Below, in pieces: positions 37,187 to 49,723 of a stretch of 64,000 bases of DNA. This DNA comes from Agrostemma githago. Lineage: Eukaryota; Streptophyta; Magnoliopsida; Caryophyllales; Caryophyllaceae. Made by a program: the position numbers and the translations under genes. The notes under the pieces were generated by a model, which did no database searches, was not told where the DNA came from, and worked only from the letters and a program-made list of their open reading frames with translations. The stretch is taken from assembly GCA_958450325.1 (NCBI GenBank), contig OY288256.1, forward strand, positions 42,612,953-42,676,952. The letters are read 5' to 3'. How positions within the stretch are numbered: the stretch's first letter is position 1; every line of letters starts with the position of its first letter.

Positions 37187-39781
37187 TGTAGACACCCGCA
37201 TTTTGCCTGCTCGTGTCTGTAGCAGTCTCCAATAAAACACCCAATGATGATCGAACGTTATGCATCAATACGCTCGAATACGGACTCAGAATCAATAGTA
37301 TCCGACGTGGGCACTTAGCGAAGTACAAATCTCTCAAAACCAACCTCAAATCCAGACTTAGTAGGTCGTTTCCAAAAAATTTTGAGCCAAAATCGCCACC
37401 GGGGGCAAAACCATATTTTGTCAACCGAGTCAAACCCGGTCAAAGCCCGAAACAAGCTAATGTACGATATCACGTCCAAATACATAATTAAGTCCAAGTC
37501 AAAATGGAATCCGTATTTGCGTCAAATAAACCAGATATCAATCCATATTTTGAGCAACTTTCTGAATGCACGATTCTAGTCGCCTGCAACCACTTGCCCA
37601 AAACCGAGCCGCCTCAACTGGGGCGCCCCAATACCGAGTCGCTAGCCTCCGGGCGCCTGAGTTTCGGGTCGGAGCATTTTGCAAAATTCTATAAATACAC
37701 CCTTACGTCCATCGTTTCAAAGGTTAGAAAAATTCATTTCTCGAAAACTCTTAATTAGAAAAACCGAGAGTTTCCCTTCTCCCATACACACCTTAACTCA
37801 CTTACATATACCGAACCACTCTCCGTGTCTACAAAGATACTCCGCAAGCCCGTATTTTGAAACATTGACATGTAGGTTGAGGGTGTTCAAACCCCGCTTT
37901 CTTATCCTTTAAACTCGTTTGTTTAGCACATTACTAACACTACTAACATTACTAACTTTACATTTTCGCATCTAACCTTATATTTCTTGTTCCTAACATT
38001 ACTAACTTTACATTTTCGCATACTAACTATTACTTATTGTTATTAATACCGCGTATATTATTAAAAAACTATTTTCAAAATCGATTCAAGCAAACGTCTG
38101 ATGATGCTAAATCGACCGTCGTAGGCCTTAAAGGCCAAACTACGACGCCGAAAGGCAGAGGGCCTTATGTTTGCGACGACAAATCAACTTTCCAATCGAA
38201 CACATTCGATTGTTAACGTTTCCTAAAGCCCGTATAACCCCCGAACAGGCCACACCGGAGGTGGCGTCCCAATATTGAGGCGCGCCGCCCCAGGAGCCTG
38301 AGGGTCAAGGCGCCTTATGGCGTGCGCCTGACCCGTCAGGTTATAACGAGGTCGCCGTAATTCTTTGTCGAGCGTTTTTGATATCATTTTCAAATGTCGC
38401 TCTAAATGCTCGATGTCGATTCCCTAAACGAATGTCGCGCATAAAGAGTTATCGATAATCAAAGTGGTACGAAACCCTATGACGTCAATCCGAGAGTCGT
38501 ACGGTCTACGCGACCCGATAACGACGTCGCGATACGGAGGGCTCCGATATTCGTATTAAGTCGATATGGCCGATCTCATAAATTGAGACGGTTAAGGACA
38601 AGTCCCCCCATTATGGTCGAAATGAGATATCGTAGACTTCCAATATATTCCACAATGATGCACATTTTGCTTAGAGAATAATACTTGCAACGTCAGCCGA
38701 CGCGAGTTAATCAATCACGCGTATCCTTTTCAAATCCACATTTCATATTCGTTTTTCACCCCATTACGACTTTGAGCGAACGTTTTATAATGTAAGTCTT
38801 ATACCGACGACTCCCTAGAGGGACTTGGTATACGACGGATCGAGACGGTCATTTTTTGCGAGGATGAGTCGGGACGACATATTGAGGCTTCGGGATCAAG
38901 CTAGCATCTCGCTTTGGTCCCGAACGTTGCCTATCTGGGCGCAGGGTCAGGCACTTGAACATCAGGCCGCCCCACCTCAGGCGCCTGAGTACCAGGCCGC
39001 ACCATTTCGTGCGTCCGAGCCTCTGTCCTCTGGTTAATACGTAACGCAATACGTAGGTGATTAGAGTCTGTCAAATTATTTGGTTTACGGTTTGAATTTG
39101 ATTCTTTTTACGAGTTTGTTTATAGTTTACGTTACCGTTTCTAATTTGATAATATTATATCTTTGCTTGTCGTATTCTGAATTCCGGGTTTTATTCCACC
39201 TGTGTAACTTGTAATTTACTTTCAAGTTATTTATTTCCTTTGCGTGGTATTTATTGCTTTTAAATGAACCCACATGCTAAATTCAATTTCGATATATTTA
39301 AGATGGATTAAACAACGTAGTGAACACGTAATTTGCATGTATAGCATAAAATAATGGTTGGCATACATTTTCATCGTCTTACTAACACGTGCACTTAAAC
39401 ACCGATCGATATCTTAGTAGAGGTCCGTCGCTATGTGCGGGCAGGTTTGGGTGTCAGTCGTGGGCTTCCCAAGACGTACCTTCACCCCTTACTCAGAACA
39501 TTCGGTTTCCGGATGCCCGAAACCATTGACAACGAGAGTCATTCGATATACGATATTCGATAACTCGACATCGGTACCGTTATGCAAAGGGACGATCCCC
39601 ACAAGCTCTAGTACTATAAGGCAAGTCTTGCTTTGTGCGCGATACGCCTAAGTATATTGTGGGTTCGAACGGGTCCGAACTCCCACAAAGTTCGGTGGCG
39701 ACTCCAACTTAGATTTAAATTTCAATCCGAGAACAATCTCACAACAAGATTCATTCGCCTACCCAAACCCGCGCGTGGCCG
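37187..39781 (+). mobile_element. 3' LTR of element B
   Basis: It starts TGTAGACACCCGC after a purine tract and runs about 2.6 kb to GCGCGTGGCC. There it is cut by LTR E (TGTAACACACC at 39782), so the terminal ~30 bases seen in LTR A (ending GTCCACA) are missing. It contains the TATA box (37690-37697), two copies of an ACTAACTTTACATTTTCGCAT block (near 37955 and 38004), and the intact target of the short LINE at 38542-38552. The last third is strongly similar to LTR A. ORFs inside it are not genes. Confidence 0.85.
37690..37697 (+). promoter_or_regulatory. TATA box of LTR B (3' copy)
   Basis: TATAAATA lies 38 bases downstream of a GGCGCC palindrome (37652; another at 37622). The equivalent region is deleted from the 5' LTR of the same element. 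Confidence 0.6.
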
Positions 39782-41568
39782 TGTAACACACCTGATTTTT
39801 TATAAATTAAATTAAATTTTATTCGTATTTTTATTTTTACGATTTAACTCGTAATTCTTAAAATTATTATAAAACGAATTTATCGTTTAATGGTTTCAAA
39901 CTCCTAAAATTCTTCTGGTCGAGGAAAATATATTTAAAACATATTTTTATTTCTATTTTGATTTATTTTATATATTAAACTTAATTCTTATCGAAAGTCT
40001 ATTTTGACGATTTAAATTCTAAATTCTTTTATATATTTATATTTAAGCTCGAATTTCTATTTTCGGCTCGAAGTTCAATTATTTTAAGTTTCGTCAAAAC
40101 GTTTATTACCTTTCCTCGAGAAATCAATTTAATTCACTTTATCGAAGATTTATTATTTGTCTGAAATACTATTTTATTGTCTAATTATTTATAAACTTCA
40201 TTTTTGTCTCGAATACTTTATTTTTACTCATTTTATTAGTCGGCCCAATTATTTTACTAACTCGTTTATAATTCGATTCCGTGGGTCAGTAAACGTATAT
40301 TCTCCGTATCCGTGTCTTTGTAACATCTACTTTATTCTATTACTACATTCTTCTAACCCACATTAAGCTTACTAATTACCCATGTGGTTCAATCCCCTTT
40401 GGCTTCCTCTTTTCCACCGCTTTCCTTTGTTTACCCATATGTAATGGACACTCCCCCTGCCATTTGTTCCCACCGCTTCACCAACCTTCTCCCCTTCTTT
40501 TCCCTTTCGGTTTTTTCGTTCTTCTTTGCATCACCATCATTTTCGCACCTTCTGCCTCCCTCTATTCATTTAGCGTATTCATTCCCCACTTTCATTATTC
40601 ATTCATCTACCAACAACTTCCTCCGTTCCCCTGCTTCTTTTCCTTCAACCCCGTCATCCATTACCATCATCGTGCACCTTCATCTTTGGTCGATCATTGC
40701 GACTGCTATCAGCCGAGGTAAAATCCTTCTCGTCCTTCTTTTTCTTCTTTCTCGTTCCTCTTCTCCCTTTCTTTTTCTTTCTCGTGTTTTCTTGTCTTTG
40801 CGATGTCGTGTTGCTGGCTCGTTGTTGCTGCTATTGTTGTCATGTTGATGTGCTACTATTCGGTGTTCGTATGTTCTCCTTCTTGACCTCTGATTTCATT
40901 CCGTTGGCTGCTGCTATTTTCGCACTTGTGACTGATTCTTTGTTGTCCTCTACACTTGGTTCGGAACTGGTTTCTGCGGTCGTTGTCGTTGTTGTTTTAT
41001 TGTTGCTACACTCCACTTCTTCTTCTTCCTTTTCTCCTCCTTCTTTCGCCGTTGCTACTGTTATCGGGATGTTGCTGCTACCGTTATTGTTGAAGTTGCT
41101 GCTACTGTCGTTGATCTGCCGATATCCTCGTTGTTCTACTATCATTTTCATTTTGCATCTGCTGTCTGTTTTGCTTTTCTCTGTCCGTTTCTTCCCCTTC
41201 AGTTCTTCTTTTTCTTCGTTTTTCCGTTCTTCATTTCTGCATTGAGATTATGCTTCTGATGTCGTGCTCCTTTGTGTTGATTCGTGACTGTATTGCTCTT
41301 CGCTGCTGCGTGGTCGCTGTTCTACTGTTTTCTTACTACTCTTCTGTTCCCTCTTCTTTTTCGTCCTACTGTTCTTCTTCTTTGTCTGATGTCGTTTTGT
41401 CGTCGTTGCTGGTTTGGCTGCTGTTGCTCGCATTTCATTGGTGTGTTACCGCTGTTGTGTTTCACTACTGATTTTTGTCACGTTTCGGTTCTTGTACTGT
41501 CACCTCTACTACTGATGTTGTCCGACTAATGTCGATTCGCTGTTGTCCAATATTCGGTTGCAGTTCTC
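39782..41568 (+). mobile_element. LTR of family E (left part)
   Basis: TGTAACACACCTG at 39782 is a Ty3/gypsy-type LTR start and cuts LTR B. AT-rich sequence to about 40380 is followed by pyrimidine-rich, low-complexity sequence (TTC/TTG/CTG repeats) to 41568. The segment ends with CAGTTCTC, the left target duplication of the LINE at 41569. It resumes at 46275. ORFs of up to 182 residues rich in Ser, Phe and Leu (40384-41529) are products of the pyrimidine bias, not genes. The LTR end is not found. Confidence 0.6.
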
Positions 41569-41687
41569 TTTTTTTTTTGGTGAAATGTGAGTAATATTAT
41601 TCATCAAAAAATAGAGTTACAAGCATATATTGTACAGCAATATAAGACAACAGAAAAGAAGGTGAAAATCAAACAGATACAGACACC

Positions 41688-44600
41688 CTAGGTATTGTAT
41701 CCAATCTGCCTGAAGAACCAAATATCATGACTAGTGAAACTATCATTTTTCCCCAGTTTGATTCTTCCTCTAATCTCCGATACAATTTTCCACACAACAT
41801 TTTCAGGATGACTAATTCTATTATCCATTCTTGATTGCCTTATTTCTTTGTTCCCAGACATGATAGTAGCAAGCAGCAAGAAGAGCCGCATGCAGCTTCT
41901 TATGGACATTATTAGAGTCAATATTAAGAACGTAACCAAGTGTAGGAGTACAGCCTGAATACTGGTGAACAAGGTTCATCAATTTAATGGCATAGGGACA
42001 GTTAAAGAAAAGGTGTTCCATCGTTTCAGGGTATTGTAGGCATAAGCAGCAGATATTATCCTCAATGTACCCCAAATTATATAATTTCTCCTTCACATTC
42101 AATCCTCGATGCATGATAATCCAACATAAATGAGCATGTTTAGGGATATTCCAAGAATTCCAAGTGAAATCCATCCAAAAAGGAGATGTAATAGTTGGCC
42201 GGATCCACGAGTATCCGCTGCTAATGGAGTAATCCTCATCCCATTGCCCATTATCAAATCCCGACTTCATTCTATCCTTTACCTTACAGATTGCTTTCCA
42301 CGTCCATGGCGCATCTTTTTGAGGGACCAGTTGGTGCTTCTAATATAGATAGCATTAATCCACTTAATCCATAGCGTGTTTCTCTCGTTATAAACCCAAT
42401 GCACCAGCTTTGCTATAGCAGCAATATTCCAGTCGCTCGCTTTTCTTATCCCGAGCCCACCACCATTCTTTGGGAGAGTGACGGTATCCCAAGCAATTAA
42501 TGGAGTCCTTCTATAATCCGCAGTCCCATCCCATAAGAAATTCCGACAAATAGCTTCAATTCTCTTAATAGTGTGCTTAGGGATGACAAAAATTGAAGTC
42601 CAATAATTGTACAAGGAGCTTAAAACAGAAGAGATGAGCGTGACTCTACCTGCATAGGAGAGTTTTCGCGTTCCTAGGCTTTTGATTCGGTTAATCGTCT
42701 TCTCGGCTAGCCTGTCACATTCCGATCTGCTCATTTTTGTAGCGCTTATGGGAACGCCCAGATAACGGAATGGTAGCTCGCCTCTTTTGATTCCTGCAAC
42801 ATTATAAATGTCCTGTGGAAGCTCATCAGGAATACCGGCATAGAAAGCTTCAGATTTCTGTTTGTTCATACATAATCCAGTAGACTTGGAAAAAGTAGAG
42901 TATGCTTTCAATAACAACATAATCGAGCTAGTATCCCCCTTGCTAAATTATAGTAGGTTATCTGCGAACATAAGATGCGTAAGTTTAAGCTCCTTACAAA
43001 GAGGGTGATAATTAAACTTCCATCTCTCAGTTGCGTAGCTCAAAGTTTGACTGAGATATTCCATACAAAGAGTGAACAAAAGGGACGAGACCGGGTCACC
43101 CTATCTCAAACCCCTCTTTCCTTTAAAATAGCCAAACGTGGTCCCATTAAGCACAAGGGTATAAGAGGGCGTAGAGACACACTCCATAAGAATCAAGACA
43201 AACACCGGGGGGAAGTTTAAAGCAGTAAGCATGTTCGTAATGAAATCCCATTCAATCGTATCATACGCTTCTTGAAGATCCATCTTAAAAATGCATCTAG
43301 GAGACACGTGTTTCCTAGAGTACATCTTAATTAAATCTTGACAAATAAGAACATTCTCCACAATCGAACGGCCTCTAACGAAGGCCCCTTGAGTCTCGCT
43401 AATAAAATCGGGTGGAATCAGTGAGAGCCGGCTGCAAATTATCTTCGAAATAACCTTATAAACCATGTTACAGCAGGCTATCGGTCTGAATTGTGTAACA
43501 CTTTCAGGGCGCTCACACTTGGGGATCAATACTTTCAGGGCGTTCACACTGAATAAATCCAGAAACAACAATAGTAACATCCTCTCAAATAAGACTCCAA
43601 GCATCAATGAAGAAACTACTTGAATACCCATCAGGGCCACGGGCTTTCTCCCGGGAATAGAGTTAAATGCTTGTTTAACTTCTTCTCTAGTAACCTATCG
43701 AAGGAGAGTAGTATGGTGATCAACAAAGCAAATAGCCCCCCGTGAGATAATAACATTCTTCAGGGGCATGACAGGTTTGCTCTTGCCTAAAAGCTCTTGG
43801 TAGTAGTCCAGAAAAGCATTCTGAATGCTCTCCTGTTCATTGCAGGTCTGTCCACCAGCATTCCTGATTTGGGTGACTCTATTTCTCATACTACGTTGCT
43901 TGATAGCTTGATGAAAAAACTGAGTATTTGCATCCCCATCTTTAAGCCATTGAATTTTAGCTTTTTGAGTAACGTAACTGTCTCGAGCCTTCTTTAGCCA
44001 AACCAATTCTCCATGAGCAATTCTTTCTTGTTCAATTAAGGAATCAGTGAGGCGACTCACTGCAATTGTTTCTTGGATCTTCTCCAACTCATAAGCCTTT
44101 GCAGCAGTCTTTCGTTCAATATCCGAAAACATCTCATTGTTCAGCCTTTTCGGATCTTTTTTTAACATCTTGAGCTTTTTAACAAGCTTGAACATTGGTG
44201 TGCCCTGAACCTGCATAGACCATATATTATTCACCACCTCCTTGAACGATGGAGCCTGATACCACATACGAAAGTATTTGAAACTAGCTTTTCTGACCAT
44301 CCCTTTCCACAAGATGTCCTGAACAGTACAGGGATTGTGGTCAAATAAACCTTCTGGGTGAAAGTGAGCCTGATAAGAAGGATAACTGTCTAACCAAGCA
44401 GAATTAACCAGAAATCTATATAATCGGCTATACTTCCTGCTATGAACCTCTTGCTTATTACTCCAAGTATACCAAGCCCCAGTGGCACTAATATCCATCA
44501 ATTCACAACATTCAATACAGTCACGAAAGTCATCCATATCGCTTTGTTTTGAGTGGCCGCCCAATCGTTCATTAGTATTAATAACAGTGTTAAAATCGCC

Positions 44601-45020
44601 ACCCACAGCCCAGGGTATCTGAATTTGTGTAGCAAAGTATTTCAATCTATCCCAAAGAGGCCGTCTATCCAATCCATCATTGAATGCATAGATCATGGTA
44701 TAGTAAAACATCTTCCCATCAGGCTTGTATGTGATTCTACTATGGATGAATGGAACACAGTATTCCACCGGCTTCACATCATTTAAACTCGGAGTCCAAA
44801 CAAGACAAACTCAACCCCCAGGATGCTTATGACTGTTAGTAGTCACACTCCATCTCTCAAGCATCCTATTTGTCACAATAGCATTATTTATAGGTTTAAT
44901 CTTCGTCTCAAGTAAGCCGAACAAGCCTACTCCTTTATTCTGCAAAAAATAACTTAACCTCAAGCTGTTTATTTACATTATTTAAGCCTCTAACATTCCA
45001 AAAACCCACAATCATTGAGC
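41688..45020 (-). pseudogene. LINE ORF2: endonuclease, reverse transcriptase, zf-RVT (decayed)
   Basis: It starts MIVGFWNVRGLNNVNKQLEV near 45015, soon meeting a stop. From 44777 a long frame of 360 codons carries GGDFNTVINTNERLGG and SRLYRFLVN (the usual D of SRLDR is Y), then EGLFDHNPC. A coiled linker ends WLKDGDANTQFFHQAI. RT follows with LIPKCERPESVTQFRPIACC and FKMDLQEAYDTIEW. Next come KGKRGLR and HLMFADNLL, so the catalytic FADD reads FADN and is followed by a stop. The thumb (42920-42279) includes RKLSYAGRV and CRNFLWDGT. The tail includes CCLCLQYPETMEHLFFNC, the zf-RVT finger. Loss of the second catalytic Asp confirms inactivity. Confidence 0.92.
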
Positions 45021-46198
45021 ATTATTTGAAATCTTGTTTCCCTTATCAGGAGCCCCCCTAGAGTCAGCAGCATTAGCTGCTGCTGCATAGGTTTTCTCCC
45101 CAAATTGACTCTTATCTAATGACTGATTCTGTGAGTCCGGACTAGTTGACCTCGATCGCACAAGAATACGCACAGGTTGAGCAGACTGTAGTGCAGGCTG
45201 CTGTACAGGTTGCATTACTTGTTGTACAGGTTGCAGTACAGCCTGCTTCCCCTATTGTTGAACCTTGTTTTGTTTTGGCTTCCAGACTTGCACTTGCTGC
45301 AATAATTGTTGTGGTTTCTTCACTTTTTGAGCCTTCTGGTCTACTCTTCCCCTCCTGCAAGTCTTCATTTCATGCCCCAAGCTCTTGCATTTAGAGCAAA
45401 TAATGGGTTTCCATTCATATTCCACTTTGACATTAACAATTCCGCCTTTTTCATTCTTGAAAGTAACTGTATCAGGATATTGTTGATCAACCTGGAGTTC
45501 CAAGAGGACCCTAGCATAGCCTAATCTAGTCTTATCCATCGTAAGGGGATCAGACTTGATAAACTTGCCTTAATATCTTCTATTGTAAGGTTGATATCTT
45601 GCTGCCATGGCTTCACCATTAAAGGTTTGTTATCAAACATATGATATCCCGCCTTAAGTATCTCATCTCTAGCCATAACATCCTTAAAACGAACCAAAAA
45701 AATTCCATTTGGGGAGAATGATACCTTATCGATTCAATATTTACCCCAAACTCGTTGAACATATCCTTTCAAAACCTCCCAGGGGAGGTTTGCTCCAAGG
45801 ACGTAACAGATAATTGCTGAAGACCAGTATTCAACTTCCTCCTTGGTATCATCATCTAAAAACTGAAGCATCATAGCGTCCTCCCCAACCACAGTCTGAC
45901 TATTGTCATTCATGATAGGCGTGTCATCAACTATGGTCTGCGAGGATTTCTTACGTCCTCTTTGAGTGATCCAAATGCTAGACGAAACATCTGAATTACC
46001 ATCATCATCATCATCAAAGGATAATCCTGGTATGTCATTCAGATTGTGCATGGGTTTAGTACGTAACACATCATCCACGTTCGGTCCCTTCATCCCTTGC
46101 TCATTTCGCTTATTTGAACTCCTAGATATAGGAGAAGCATGTGCAACCTTCTCACCGCTATGCCTTTGTTGAGTTTTCTTCGCTGAATTCCTTGCCAT
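45012..46198 (-). pseudogene. LINE ORF1: gag-like zinc-knuckle protein (decayed)
   Basis: The N-terminus MARNSAKKTQQRHSGEKVAH at 46198 resembles the other LINE's MARNSASKSAHC, so they are the same family. An acidic LSFDDDDDGN follows, then YVLGANLPWEVLKGYVQRVW (DUF4283-like). After frame loss at 45730-45540 comes DKTRLGYARVLLELQVDQQY, then WKPIICSKCKSLGHEMKTC with a CCHC knuckle. A Gln/Thr-rich low-complexity tail ends GAPDKGNKISNNAQ at 45012, abutting ORF2. In LINEs this protein binds the element RNA. Confidence 0.88.
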
Positions 46199-46274
46199 GA
46201 TCGTCTCCTACAAGTTGCCTATATACACCTCAGAGGAGGCTCATTAGGGTTTCTTTTGTTTCAGTTTCAGTTCT

Positions 46275-46515
46275 CACAGTGTAGAAGGTGTATCGTTTCG
46301 TGCTCTTGTGTTTATTCTGCTGTGAACCAGTTGCTGATGTTGTTGCTCGGTTTTGTCCTTGTTGTTCCTTGCTAGAACTCTCGTCAATCTCACTCTATTC
46401 TTGTTGTAGTCCTCTCCTTCTTCTCTTAATCTTGTTTTCGTGAAGACCAACTGAGAATAGTACACGTATATGATCGTTCCGGATGTCGACTTGAGGTAAC
46501 TTTAGGATGTTTGAG
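46275..46515 (+). mobile_element. LTR family E, right part after LINE insertion
   Basis: The TTG/CTC-rich sequence continues the style of 40700-41568 across the LINE. It ends at TTGAG before LTR C copy 4, which appears to have inserted here. No coding sequence. Confidence 0.5.
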
Positions 46516-48673
46516 TGTGGACGTCCGTCCGCACCGCCCGGCGCCCCGCGCGTGCTCGCGCGAGACCGACTTGGTTTTTCAACGTGTGGCGGCGGCCACC
46601 TACGCGGCCCCCTCCCCGTCGGGGGCCGGTCCGATCTCGCGTACAGGGCGATGTTTCGGACCTCGATCCGGATGACGATCCGGACTTGTACTAGACGGGT
46701 GGGGGCACCCGTGTTTCCGTTTGGGAATCGATCGAGTCATGGTTGTAAATGTTTGAAGGCTGTTTTGTTTGGTAAGGCGACCTTTTTAGTGAACTGAAGT
46801 TTTTGCCAATTTGTGGAGTCGCCACCGAGTCAATTATGGGGACTCGAAAAACGTTCAAGTCAACTTTGATCCCTTACCGGCTCAAAGTTGAGTTGCACGG
46901 GACCTAAAGATAAAGACTTGTACCCTTAAGCACTCCATGCCTGGAATGACTCTCATTGCCAATGGTTTCGGACATCCGGAAACCGTCGATTCTGAGTAAG
47001 GGGTGAGGGTACGTATTGGAAAGCCAACATCCGATAGATGTCAACACCCAATCCCGCCCGCGTTATAGCGGCCTCTACTTATCAATCGGTGGGCTGATAT
47101 CCTAGTTCTTTTGTTGTGGTGGAAATACTGTAACATCCGTTGTTTTAACCCTATACCTTTTGCTATGTCGGTTGTTTAAAGTAAGTTTTGTCGTCAAAGT
47201 AGTTGTTTTTACATTCTTTGCATGCGATTTCACGTGACAAGCAGGCCATGAAAAGATGCACGTAGGAGAGTAGAGAGTACTAGTATTATACGTATTAGCG
47301 AATCAGTTTTAACGCGATAATACGGATATTAGTCATTCTCGTGATATACCTTACCTGGTATTCTGCTTAAGATGCGTCGGTTCAGTATTAATAGAGATGC
47401 GTCGAACTATACATGGCGAGCACCGGGACTAATACGGAACCCGACCATCACTTTGTTCAATTTTAGTTGTTTTACGTTTTGAATTCCGTGTTAGCATGCG
47501 ATTATAAGGTCATAAAAGCAATAAATCATATGAAAAAATGTAAATGCGAATGTAAGTAAATCACATTGGGAGTTGCACCCTCGAAGTATACACTAAATGT
47601 TACACGATGCATAGATAGTTTGAGAACGGATCTCGGAATTACTCGGGTCTATTTAGTGTATTTTTAGTATTTGCGGTTGAAGTTGGGACGTTAGGTACTT
47701 TAGTAGGTGTTTGTGGACCTAGCGTCCACATCTAGTGTTGTCGTAGTGCATAATAATAGAAAGTACGGATATGGAAAGTTTTGTTTAGATGGCAACCTAG
47801 TGACGACACAACTTCAATAGGCGGATCCTCCTAGCTTGACCAATGACTCCGGCAGAGCTCCGTTACCATTGACCTTTCCTGCGGCTACTCCGGCAGAGCT
47901 TCGTTACTATGGACTAATTCTACGGCTAATCCGACAGAGCTTCGCTACTAGACTTGAGCTAGTCGAACACAGGCACCTCGGGATCGAGTGGTGGGCTCGA
48001 AGGTGAGGAGTAACGTTGATGTCGCTTTTTTTATCGAAACTACGATCGAGTGGATCGTTAGCCTCGGGTGTCGGAGTGCGAGCCCTTAGCGAGAGTATAG
48101 AGGGAGAAGAGAAGATGAGAATGTTGTGTGTCGAATGAATGAGGTGAGGGGGGGTATTTATAGGTGTTTTTGGCCCCCGTCGCCCATATGGACGCTTGAG
48201 CTGGGCGCACCAAGAGTCAGGCGCCTGGGCTTAGGCGCGGGGAGACTAAGACGCGTGAGGTGGGGCGGTTGGAGTTTTGAAGATACGATTTTGGTACTTT
48301 CCAAAACCGTGGGACGGGTGTATGATTCATATCTTAGGGCCTAAGGCTTCCGGTGTTTACCCTAGCGCCGTGAGCTTGGTGGGCCTCAGGTGTGCATCCC
48401 GAGGTTCAGCTGGCGCGGTGTTGACTCGGCTCAAGTTTCGGGACCAACTCGGGGTCCCGGTGTCAGAATTGACTCTAATTAGTGTCTACGCGACCGTAAC
48501 GACACGACTAAGGCTGCCATCATGTTAGTTTAATTTGCCCGAGTAATTTATTTGATCCGTTCTATAGAAAACTATCTAAAACATCGCGAACCCGTGTCGC
48601 GTTGCAGTCCTATCGTCATCGGGTGTTTGTCGGGCACTCCTGCAGCCACCAGGTCCAAATCTAGGTGTCTAAA
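46516..48673 (-). mobile_element. 3' LTR of family C element, copy 4
   Basis: On the minus strand it runs from TTTAGACACCTAGATTTGG (48673, with one base changed from the TGTAGACACC start) to GGACGTCCACA (46516), 2158 bp. It aligns with the solo LTR C3 nearly throughout. A purine tract, AGTGGGGGCTTC on the minus strand, lies directly outside at 48674-48686, so this is a 3' LTR. The TATA box is at 48155-48162. ORFs at 46507-46797 and 48126-48528 are LTR sequence. Confidence 0.88.
48155..48162 (-). promoter_or_regulatory. TATA box of LTR C copy 4
   Basis: TATAAATACCCCCC on the minus strand, about 58 bases downstream of a GGCGCC palindrome at 48220-48225. Confidence 0.6.
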
Positions 48674-49723
48674 GAAGCCCCCACTTTGACTGAGGCTTGG
48701 ACAAGGCGAAAGTCAAAGTATAGCCGCCCAGGTCACTCGAAGATTAGGACCTGATGGCTGTCCGATCGGGTCGTTTTAAGTCCATTAGCCTGCGTGTTGA
48801 GGCTCACCAGCCAAGGCTTAGAAGTCATACCTGACGTCTTCGCTTGCGATTGCTTGCTTGGGCCCGGGCCGTTGCTGGTCATCTCGTCCTTGATTCTTTA
48901 TGCGCGCGCGCTTTGTCTTCTTCGGTTTATTTAGATTTTGTTCAATTTTAAGTCTTTTTGTGCGTAGGTGACGCATTAAGCGTGGGTGTAAGGAATGTTC
49001 ATATGTGTTGGCTTTAATTTTGAACAAACGTTTTGGGATGCTTGTGAACCCTTGATGAAATAAAACGTTCGAGGGCGTCAGTCTCCACTCGAGCGACTTT
49101 CTTCGGGATGCTTGTGACCCCTTGGGCGAAATAAACAAGATAAACTACTCGAGGTCGTCAGTCTCCACTGGAGCAACTGTCTTTGGGGATGCTCTAACCC
49201 CTAGGACAAAATTAACCTTAATAAACCACTCAAGGGCGTCAGTCTCCACTCGAGCGGTCGTCTTTGGGGATGCTCTAACCCCTAGGACAAAATCGCTATT
49301 GTAAACTACTCGAGGGCGTCAGTCTCCGCTCGAGTAGCTGTCTTCGGAGATGCTCTGACTCCTAGGACAAAATAAACCATAATAAACTACTCGAGGGCGT
49401 CAGTCTCCACTCGAGCAGCTGTCTTCGGGGATGCTCTGACCCCTAGGACAAAATTGCTGTTGTGAACTACTCGAGGGCGTCAGTCTCCACTCGAGTAGCT
49501 GTCTTCGGGGATGCTTTGACCTCTTGGACAAAATTGCTGTTGTAAACTACTCGAGGGCGTCAGTCTCCACTCGAGTAGCTGTCTTCGGGGATGCTCTGAC
49601 CCCTAGGACAAAATTGTTGTTTCTGTGCCTCCGGGATACTAACGTCCCTCGGGCAAAATTGTTGTTGTCGAGGGCGTCAGTCTCCACTCGAGTAGCTGTC
49701 TTCGGGGATGCTCTGACCCCTAG
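48674..49723 (-). mobile_element. Internal 3' region of family C element 4
   Basis: This is the sequence upstream (minus strand) of the polypurine tract of LTR C4. The first 100 bases match the region beside LTR C1 (14272-14400), including CAAGGCGAAAGTCAAAG and GGTCGTTT. From 49060 it is an 80-bp tandem array. It ends where the LARD LTR begins (49724). No polyprotein coding is present. Confidence 0.75.
49060..49723 (-). repeat. 80-bp tandem array (8 units) upstream of LTR C4
   Basis: The block GAGGGCGTCAGTCTCCACTC recurs near 49073, 49151, 49232, 49312, 49392, 49472, 49553 and 49673. It is followed each time by GAGTAGCTGTCTTCGGGGAT, GCTCTGACCCCTAGGACAAA and a variable 15-base end. The last units are nearly identical and the first ones diverged; one spacing is about 120 because of an inserted piece. 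Short ORFs reading RASVSTRVAVFGDALTPR come from the array and are not genes. This resembles the amplified repeat of Retand elements in Silene. Confidence 0.92.

Larger units (their letters stand above)
41569..46266 (-). mobile_element. Nearly full-length LINE (L1-type) with TSD, inside LTR E
   Basis: A T run at 41569 is the 3' tail on the minus strand. Flanks GTTGCAGTTCTC (41557-41568) and GTTTCAGTTCTC (46263-46274) form a 12-bp target-site duplication with one mismatch. The TTG/TTC-rich flanking style is the same on both sides. It contains ORF1 (46198 to 45012) and ORF2 (about 45020 to 41688) including the zf-RVT tail, about 4.7 kb. It is the most complete mobile element in the window but is disabled by several stops and frameshifts. 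Confidence 0.92.

Noticed and set aside
40384..41529. Overlapping Ser/Phe/Leu-rich ORFs up to 182 codons
   Set aside because: They lie in pyrimidine-rich simple sequence of LTR E, are open in several frames at once and have no motif.
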